A stretch of DNA of 11,325 nucleotides from Cyrtobacter comes (GTDB lineage Bacteria; Pseudomonadota; Alphaproteobacteria; Rickettsiales; Midichloriaceae). The notes under the pieces were generated by a model, which had not been told where the DNA came from, did no database searches, and saw only the letters and a program-made list of their open reading frames with translations. Positions 6,465 to 11,325 of the stretch are shown piece by piece. Where the stretch lies: contig NZ_JARGYT010000037.1 of NCBI RefSeq assembly GCF_034470605.1, forward strand, positions 1 to 11,325, written 5' to 3'. Position numbers and translations under genes: made by a program. The stretch's first letter is position 1. The number at the start of each line of letters is the position of its first letter.

Positions 6465-7224
6465 GATCATATCTATTGCTAATCAAAAAGGTGGTGTAGG
6501 AAAGACTACCACTGCAATTAATCTATCTGCAGCACTTGCGATTGCAAAAAAGAACGTGCTTTTAATAGACTTGGACCCTCAAGGAAATGCAACTACTGGC
6601 TTAGGTGTTAAGCAAGAAGGGCAAGGTTCATATAACTTACTAATAGAAGAGGATGTGTTGCTACAAGATATATTAAAAGATACTCTTATAGATGGGTTAA
6701 AAATTATATCATCTAGTATAGATTTAGCTGGCGCAGAAGTAGAGCTTGTCAATTTACGAAACAAAGAATTTTTGTTAAAAAGCAAGCTAGAAAAATCTGA
6801 TTTATCTAACTTGGACTATATAATTTTTGACTGCGCGCCCTCATTAGGTCTGCTTTCTATAAATGCGCTAGTTGCTTCTCATTCAGTTATAGCGCCGGTA
6901 CAATGCGAATTCTTTGCCATGGAAGGTCTTGTTAGATTAATGAGGACTATATCAATGATACAAAGTTATGCTAATGAAGCATTATATATGGAGGGTATAC
7001 TTTTAACAATGAGCGATAGAAGAAACAATCTTTCAAGGGCTATTGAAGAGGAAATAAGGGAAAATTTTGGGGAATTAGTTTACAAAACAGTTATACCGAG
7101 AAATATAAAGCTTTCAGAAGCTCCATCTCATGGTCAGCCAGCTCTTTTGTATGATACTAATTGCCTTGGTTCTGTCTCTTATGTAATGCTTGCAAAAGAA
7201 ATATTAGATTTTAGTGATAATTGA
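6454..7224 (+). CDS. parA: chromosome partitioning ATPase ParA (Soj)
   Basis: ParA is a Walker-type ATPase that binds nucleoid DNA non-specifically. ParB-parS complexes trigger its ATPase, moving the replicated origins apart. The 256-residue protein has the deviant Walker A motif NQKGGVGKTTT (10-20) with both the signature Lys12 and Lys17. It also has the A' motif LIDLDPQGNAT (38-46), the Walker B strand YIIFDCAPSLGLLSINAL with Asp126, and APVQCEFFAMEGL. There is no N-terminal helix-turn-helix, so it is the short chromosomal type (Soj-like) rather than a plasmid P1-type ParA. Its ATG lies 11 bases inside the rsmG end, and parB starts 7 bases after its stop. It is thus probably made from the mnmG operon mRNA. 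The assignment is secure. Confidence 0.97.
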   Translation: MHIKIISIANQKGGVGKTTTAINLSAALAIAKKNVLLIDLDPQGNATTGLGVKQEGQGSYNLLIEEDVLLQDILKDTLIDGLKIISSSIDLAGAEVELVNLRNKEFLLKSKLEKSDLSNLDYIIFDCAPSLGLLSINALVASHSVIAPVQCEFFAMEGLVRLMRTISMIQSYANEALYMEGILLTMSDRRNNLSRAIEEEIRENFGELVYKTVIPRNIKLSEAPSHGQPALLYDTNCLGSVSYVMLAKEILDFSDN

Positions 7225-7231
7225 TGCGACT

Positions 7232-8077
7232 ATGAAAAAAGGTGTATTGGGTAAAGGTCTTTCAGCTTTGTTACCGACTGCAGGTAATGGTAGTCAGATT
7301 TTGCGCATATCAGTTAATATGTTAAGGCCCAATCATGATCAACCAAGAAAAAAAATTGGCTTAAATGAAATAAAAGAACTTTCTAATTCTATAGCAGAGT
7401 ATGGGGTTTTACAGCCAATAATTGTTAATCCGCAAGGAGATGGTAGGTATGAAATAGTATCAGGTGAAAGAAGGTGGAGGGCCGCAATAGCAGCGGGACT
7501 TAAAGAGATACCTGCGATACCAAAAAATTTAACAGAGAAAGAGATAAGCGAAATAGCTTTAATAGAAAATATACAAAGGGAAGATCTAAAGCCGCTAGAA
7601 GAAGCGCAGGCATATAATAACTTGATGACAAAATTTAATTATACACAAGAAGATCTAGCAACTAAGCTTTGTAAGAGTAGGAGCTATATAGCAAATATGT
7701 TAAGACTTTTAAAATTACCAGATTTTATCAAAGAAAAGCTTAACTCTGGAGAGATAACTGTAGGTCATGCACGGGCTATTCTTGCGAGTGATGATCCAGA
7801 ATCACTAACTAAATCAGTAGTAGAGAATAATATGACCGTGAGGGAAGTAGAAAATAAAGTTAGTGGTAATAATATAAATAAGAAAAAAGATTTTATATTA
7901 ACAAATGTTAAAAAGATACTTAGTAATAAGGCAAATATGGAGCAGTTTTTACCAAATGCAAAACTAAGTGTTATAAGTGATGGTGGAAAAACACTCTTTC
8001 TTATACTTTCTGAAAGTGATGATGAAACAAATATGATTAAAGATAAGATTGGCCTTATTAGGTCTTCCAATCAATGA
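7232..8077 (+). CDS. parB: chromosome partitioning protein ParB (Spo0J), CTP-dependent parS-binding clamp
   Basis: ParB binds parS, closes into a sliding clamp with CTP, spreads along DNA and stimulates ParA. From the ATG at 7232 it has 281 residues and begins MKKGVLGKGLSALLP, the usual ParB N-terminal peptide that contacts ParA. A GTG at 7214 would add six residues and overlap parA, but is less likely. The N-terminal CTP-binding domain contains ISVNMLRPNHDQPRK, GERRWRAAIAAGL (78-90) and ENIQREDLKPLEEAQAY (112-128). The central helix-turn-helix is near 137-160 (TQEDLATKLCKSRSYIANMLRLL), followed by GHARAIL (179-185). The lysine-rich linker and short C-terminal dimerisation domain are present. 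The length is typical. Its cognate site is upstream in the same operon, at 5897-5918. Confidence 0.96.
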   Translation: MKKGVLGKGLSALLPTAGNGSQILRISVNMLRPNHDQPRKKIGLNEIKELSNSIAEYGVLQPIIVNPQGDGRYEIVSGERRWRAAIAAGLKEIPAIPKNLTEKEISEIALIENIQREDLKPLEEAQAYNNLMTKFNYTQEDLATKLCKSRSYIANMLRLLKLPDFIKEKLNSGEITVGHARAILASDDPESLTKSVVENNMTVREVENKVSGNNINKKKDFILTNVKKILSNKANMEQFLPNAKLSVISDGGKTLFLILSESDDETNMIKDKIGLIRSSNQ

Positions 8078-8099
8078 AAATATCTGGAATAGATATTTT
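8077..8099 (+). terminator. possible weak terminator after parB
   Basis: aaaatatct (8077-8085) and agatatttt (8091-8099) are exact reverse complements around a 5-base loop, right at the parB stop codon. The right arm ends in four T. The stem has only one G-C pair, so it is weak. Position favours a terminator or mRNA 3'-end structure, but in DNA this AT-rich chance is a real alternative. Confidence 0.3.
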
Positions 8100-8176
8100 A
8101 TACAGTTGAAGGAGATTTAATAAATTTAGTATTATAGGCTGCAGCAGTATTATTATATTTTCTTATAGTATGATTA

Positions 8177-8206
8177 TTGTTGCCACTTCAGATACATTTG
8201 TATCTA
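8177..8206 (+). promoter_or_regulatory. palindrome GATAC-ATTT-GTATC upstream of dxs, with a possible promoter
   Basis: The exact inverted repeat at 8191-8204 has the same arms as the one in the mnmG promoter (4027-4040), here about 50 bases before the dxs start. TTGTTG (8177-8182), or TTGCCA (8180-8185), could serve as a -35 with TATCTA (8201-8206) as -10. That layout matches the mnmG site, but the -10 match is poor. A second candidate, TTGAAG-N18-TATTAT, lies further upstream at 8106-8135. Confidence 0.3.
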
Positions 8207-8253
8207 TGTTATCTAAGGTGATAGCTAAGTAATGTTTAAATTTTGTTTGAAAG

Positions 8254-10128
8254 TTGAGAATATTAGATAATATAAACTCACCTAAAGAGTTGAGGGACTT
8301 GAATCCAGAGGATCTTATTGAGTTATCGAAAGAGATCCGAGATGAAATTATTAGTATTGCGCTAGATCGTGGTGGGCATCTTGGTGCAAGTTTAGGCGTT
8401 GTTGAGCTTACGATAGCTATCCATTATATCTTTAATACTCCAGAAGATTTGTTAGTATGGGATATAGGCCATCAATCTTATCCTCATAAAATTTTAACAC
8501 AAAGGCGTAATGCACTTAAAGATGTTAGGAAAAAGGGGCATATATCTGGTTTTTTGCGTAGAAGTGAAAGTATATACGATACTTTTGGAGCTGGGCACAG
8601 CTCAACCTCGATATCAGCGGCGCTTGGTATGGCTATTGCAAATAAGCTAAATAATAAAAAAGCAAATGTCATTAGTGTAATAGGTGATGGTGCTCTAAGC
8701 TCTGGAATGGCATATGAGGCAATAAATAATGTATCATTGCATGAGTTTAATGGAAAATTTCTTATTATCTTAAATGATAATAAGATGTCTATTTCGCCGG
8801 CTGTTGGTGCGTTGACTAGATATTTAACAAAATTAATAACTTCAGTCCCACTTTTAAAAATGCGAAATTTAGCAAAAGATTTCATAAAATTCATGCCAAA
8901 TTCTCTTTCAGATTTTGCAAAAAAAGCAGAAAAACATGCGAAAAGTATTATTTCTGGTAATAATTTGTTTGAAGGGCTTGGGATGCATTATATTGGGCCG
9001 GTTGATGGGCATGATATTTATGCGTTACTTTCTGTTTTAGAGAATATAAAAAATAATACGTATATTACTAATCCTGTACTGTTACATATTATTACTGAAA
9101 AGGGTAGAGGTTTTATAGGGCATGTGGAATGTGATGAGATGTACCACACTATTTCTTCATTACATAAGAAAAAAAGTGATGCAGAATTGACTAGTATGAG
9201 TCAATTTTGTGTAGATACGTTAATAGATATAGCAAAAAATGATGACAGGGTAGTGGCAATAAGTGCGGCTATGCTTACTGGTACTTGCTTAAAAAGTATG
9301 AAAGAGATTTTTCCTGATAGAGTATTTGATACAGGCATAGCAGAGCAGCACGCTGTTACTTTTGCAGCTGGACTTGCTTCTCAAGGAATAAAGCCATTCG
9401 TTGATATATATTCAACCTTCTTACAAAGGGCATATGATCAGATAATACATGATGTAGCAATACAGTCTCTTCCAGTAAGGTTCTTAATAGATAGAGCTGG
9501 TTTCACTGGTGAGGATGGCCCTACACATGCTGGTATATTTGATATAGCCTTTCTATCAAATATACCAAATTTTGTTGTTATGGCCCCTAGCTCTCCTGAA
9601 GAACTTGCAATGATGATATTTACAGCATATTCATTAAATGATAGGCCATGTGCTATAAGATTTCCTAAATGCTCTGTTACTAAACAGAAATTAGAAAAAC
9701 CTAAGCCCATACCTTTGGGGATTGGTAGGGTGATAATGCATGGGGTAAAGTTGGCGGTAATTTCACTTGGTACCAGGTTAGAATGTTGTATTGAGGCGGC
9801 TAAAATTTTAGAATCAGAGTATGGCGTTAGCATAACTATTGCAGATGCACGCTTTGCAAAACCAATTGATTATAAATTAATTGAAGATCTAGCGCGGAGT
9901 CATGAAGTACTCTTTACAGTAGAAGAGGGGGTTATTGGTGGGTTTGGGTCACATGTGGCTGAATTTTTAGGAAAAAGTGGTGTAAAAATAGATTTGGAGC
10001 AAATATTTATACCAGATAAATTTATTGAGCATCAGACTATCGAGGAAGCCTATAAAGAGGTTCGTATGTGTACTAATGGATTAGTGGACAGGTTTACAAA
10101 GAAAATAAAGGAATTTTATTCTATATAG
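8254..10128 (+). CDS. dxs: 1-deoxy-D-xylulose-5-phosphate synthase Dxs
   Basis: Dxs condenses pyruvate and glyceraldehyde 3-phosphate into DXP with loss of CO2, the first step of the MEP isoprenoid pathway; it needs thiamine diphosphate and Mg2+. The 624-residue product (E. coli 620) is complete. It has GGHLGASLGVVELTIAIHYIF with His42, and DIGHQSYPHK with His73. The ThDP/Mg motif GDGALSSGMAYEAINN continues to NDN (144-176). Also present are YIGPVDGHD, the ThDP-activating Glu364 in GIAEQHAVTFAAGLA, and DRAGFTGEDGPTHAGIFDIAFL. The TTG at 8254 is forced: an in-frame TGA lies at 8248-8250, and the first in-frame ATG is deep inside the domain. The weak gaaag before it is the only ribosome-binding hint. 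It is separated from parB by 176 bases, so probably a separate transcript. The gene is absent from Rickettsia but kept by other Rickettsiales. Confidence 0.97.
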   Translation: MRILDNINSPKELRDLNPEDLIELSKEIRDEIISIALDRGGHLGASLGVVELTIAIHYIFNTPEDLLVWDIGHQSYPHKILTQRRNALKDVRKKGHISGFLRRSESIYDTFGAGHSSTSISAALGMAIANKLNNKKANVISVIGDGALSSGMAYEAINNVSLHEFNGKFLIILNDNKMSISPAVGALTRYLTKLITSVPLLKMRNLAKDFIKFMPNSLSDFAKKAEKHAKSIISGNNLFEGLGMHYIGPVDGHDIYALLSVLENIKNNTYITNPVLLHIITEKGRGFIGHVECDEMYHTISSLHKKKSDAELTSMSQFCVDTLIDIAKNDDRVVAISAAMLTGTCLKSMKEIFPDRVFDTGIAEQHAVTFAAGLASQGIKPFVDIYSTFLQRAYDQIIHDVAIQSLPVRFLIDRAGFTGEDGPTHAGIFDIAFLSNIPNFVVMAPSSPEELAMMIFTAYSLNDRPCAIRFPKCSVTKQKLEKPKPIPLGIGRVIMHGVKLAVISLGTRLECCIEAAKILESEYGVSITIADARFAKPIDYKLIEDLARSHEVLFTVEEGVIGGFGSHVAEFLGKSGVKIDLEQIFIPDKFIEHQTIEEAYKEVRMCTNGLVDRFTKKIKEFYSI

Positions 10129-10193
10129 GTGATTTGCGTTAACAAAATAATTTAATTTATATTCCTAGTAGTGGAAAAACTTCCGAATATATA

Positions 10194-10550
10194 ATGGTGC
10201 CAGGTGTGTATGTAGATACTACGAAACTCCATATAAATGTTGATTATAGAACTTGTTTTGACACATTGTATAACAGTCCTGCATTCAAAAAGTGTATATC
10301 TAAATATTGGGGGCTAAATAGTATTATTAAGGTGGATGTGGATAAGTGCTACATTACACCGAAAATAGGTTTTAGTTGGTTCTGTTCTTATAAAATAGAG
10401 CTTTTATTGCAGCGGCCGCAATTTATAAAAGTAACAAATTCATCTTCTAATAAATTATATGATAATTGTGCTGTATTGCTAATATTAGCAGAGCTAAAAG
10501 ATTATCTTCAACCAACGTTTCTGGTATTGCTGCTTTTATTTGTGTCTTAA
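10194..10550 (+). CDS. hypothetical protein, unrecognised
   Basis: An open frame of 118 residues from an ATG; the frame is open upstream to 10143, but no standard start gives a longer form. I do not recognise the family. The first 95 residues look like a soluble, mixed-composition protein with five cysteines (in RTCFDTLY, KKCISKYWG, DKCYIT, WFCSYK and YDNCAV). The last 13 or so are strongly hydrophobic (FLVLLLLFVS), which may be an artefact of a late frameshift, since another frame there reads on as STNVSGIAAFICVLI before stopping. No Shine-Dalgarno is evident. It sits between dxs and a broken IS630 transposase, so it may be a decaying or horizontally acquired gene. It could also be non-coding: in such AT-rich DNA a 118-codon frame is suggestive but not decisive. 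Confidence 0.35.
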   Translation: MVPGVYVDTTKLHINVDYRTCFDTLYNSPAFKKCISKYWGLNSIIKVDVDKCYITPKIGFSWFCSYKIELLLQRPQFIKVTNSSSNKLYDNCAVLLILAELKDYLQPTFLVLLLLFVS

Positions 10551-10693
10551 TTTGAAGTAAAAATTTCATAAGCTGGTACAAATGGTTATTTGGCATAAAG
10601 TGTGAATTTAAAACATTTATGTTTTGGTGTAATTTTATGAGTTGGGAAGAATATAAAGTGAATGATAGGTAACAAGATAATAGCTCTTTACAG

Positions 10694-10942
10694 GTGGTTA
10701 CGGTAGCTGATTTACAGCAGATTCCAAACCACCAAAATGATACACTGGATATTGGTACGTTTACTGCTCTTACTACCTACTTAGATTATGCGATAAAAAG
10801 TAAGAGATTTTATAGTGCTGCTTTGAGAGTAATTTCTAAAGATAACGGAGATAAAATTATCGCTATTAGTTTAGTGCAATTAAGGCCTGATATAGGTGAA
10901 GCGGATTTTTATCAATCAAGTGAACAAAATACAGTCTGTTAG
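10694..10942 (+). CDS. hypothetical small protein or gene fragment, unrecognised
   Basis: An open frame of 82 residues from a GTG, with the frame open back to 10673. The product (start VTVADLQQIPNHQND, later YLDYAIKSKRFYSAALRVISKDNGDKIIAISLVQLRP) has plausible globular composition with predicted helix then strand, no membrane segment and no motif I know. No clear ribosome binding site precedes it. It may be the remaining part of a longer gene whose 5' portion has decayed, or an independent small gene. The neighbouring IS630 remnant favours decay or insertion-related rearrangement. Confidence 0.3.
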   Translation: MVTVADLQQIPNHQNDTLDIGTFTALTTYLDYAIKSKRFYSAALRVISKDNGDKIIAISLVQLRPDIGEADFYQSSEQNTVC

Positions 10943-11047
10943 TTGAAAAGCAATAGATGTATATCATTATCAAGCAGTATAGCTAATCCGTTATAAAATG
11001 TCATGCTAATTTTGATAAAAATGATATAAATGCTATATAAAGAAAAA

Positions 11048-11325
11048 ATGTCATATCCAATAGAATTTAGAAAGAAGCTAATGAAGTTAAATGAAGAAGG
11101 TATGACATATGAAGCCATTAGTTTCAGATATACTGTTTCAGATAGAACTTAGGTGGAAGAAAGAGCTAGACCCCCCAAAAAATAGAATAAGAGCTTGGAG
11201 TGTAATCAATAGAGAAGCATTGATTGAAGATAAACACCCTTCGGACTATTGCTATGAAAGAGCTATTAGATTAGGTGGTAGCAAGTCTGGCATACATGAT
11301 GCAATAGGTCGTTTAGGAGTAAGCT
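11048..11325 (+). pseudogene. IS630-family transposase, N-terminal part, frameshifted and cut by window edge
   Basis: The ATG at 11048 begins MSYPIEFRKKLMKLNEEGMT and continues YEAISFRYTVSDRT, the helix-turn-helix N-terminus of IS630 (Tc1/mariner-like) transposases, before a TAG at 11150-11152. From 11151 another frame stays open to the window end. It reads RWKKELDPP, then RAWSVINREALIED, then YCYERAIRLGGSKSGIH and RLGVS. These are the expected next segments of the same protein (W-K-K-x-L-x-P, then Y-x-Y-E-R-A-x-R-L-G-x-S-x-x-G-I-x-x-A). One frameshift near 11147-11153 therefore breaks the gene. The catalytic DDE domain would lie beyond the window. Programmed frameshifting occurs in some insertion sequences, but I see no obvious slippery run at the junction, so decay is more likely. 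Confidence 0.8.

Larger units (their letters stand above)
10129..11047. other. accessory or decaying region between dxs and the IS630 remnant
   Basis: About 920 bases without a confident gene. Besides the two unrecognised frames, it contains a 6-bp hairpin (aaaaca-ttta-tgtttt, 10610-10625) and stop-rich sequence at 10551-10690. A 10-base direct repeat, aaaatgtcat, occurs at 10995-11004 and again at the transposase start (11045-11054). The left end of the IS630 element should lie in the last ~60 bases before 11048, but I cannot fix its inverted repeat without the other end. I saw no RNA gene or CRISPR here. Confidence 0.5.

Noticed and set aside
7214..7231. GTG start for parB overlapping parA.
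   Set aside because: The ATG at 7232 gives the standard MKKGVLGKGLSALLP N-terminus; the GTG adds six atypical residues.
7765..8070. Minus-strand frames opposite parB, and likewise 8484-8894 and 9438-9833 opposite dxs.
   Set aside because: Antisense shadows; their serine- and leucine-rich products reflect the complement of AT-rich coding DNA.
8110..8232. Short frame between parB and dxs (last 20 codons from an ATG at 8170: MIIVATSDTFVSMLSKVIAK), near a perfect AAGGAG at 8109-8114.
   Set aside because: No standard start lies at a proper distance from the AAGGAG, and the ATG at 8170 has no ribosome binding site. It is too short to support a gene and is probably chance or a remnant.
1..11325. 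Searched by eye for tRNA or rRNA genes, CRISPR arrays, riboswitches and long tandem repeats.
   Set aside because: None seen. A covariance-model scan would be needed to exclude small structured RNAs.

Overview
The window is AT-rich (roughly one third G+C by eye) and holds a compact alphaproteobacterial chromosomal block. The genes suggest an intracellular Rickettsiales-type bacterium. The order mnmG-rsmG-parA-parB is the usual origin-proximal alphaproteobacterial arrangement. Coding is dense, transposon remnants sit at both ends, and several starts are TTG. A flagellar P-ring gene together with dxs of the MEP isoprenoid pathway argues against a Rickettsia-like genome, since Rickettsia lack both. 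It fits a Midichloria-like lineage better, but that placement is inference.

Layout. Positions 1-108 are the last 35 codons of an IS5-type transposase cut by the window edge. On the minus strand, flgI (flagellar P-ring) is followed with an ATGA overlap by a small gene (203-601) that looks like a FlgN-type flagellar chaperone. Divergent from flgI is secD (start taken at 1874). secD converges on ruvX/yqgF (minus), and a perfect 12-bp hairpin lies between them. ruvX diverges from the operon mnmG (4073)-rsmG-parA-parB (ends 8077), whose genes overlap or nearly touch. A good sigma70-type promoter with an embedded palindrome lies just upstream of mnmG. After a 176-bp gap comes dxs (8254-10128, TTG start). 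Positions 10129-11047 hold two unrecognised short ORFs and no confident gene. The window ends in a frameshifted IS630-type transposase (11048 onward).

Functional picture. MnmG and RsmG modify tRNA and 16S rRNA. ParA and ParB segregate the chromosome using parS. A perfect canonical parS (5900-5915, core of a 22-bp palindrome at 5897-5918) begins right after the mnmG stop codon, inside the 5' end of rsmG. The centromere therefore lies within the operon that encodes its own binding protein, and its bases also encode the N-V-S-R-E-T residues of RsmG. A second point of interest is a GATAC-N4-GTATC palindrome found at matching positions upstream of mnmG and upstream of dxs, a possible shared operator. 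No wholly new system was evident. The best leads are the nested parS, the shared palindrome, the FlgN candidate and the unexplained ORFs next to the IS630 remnant.
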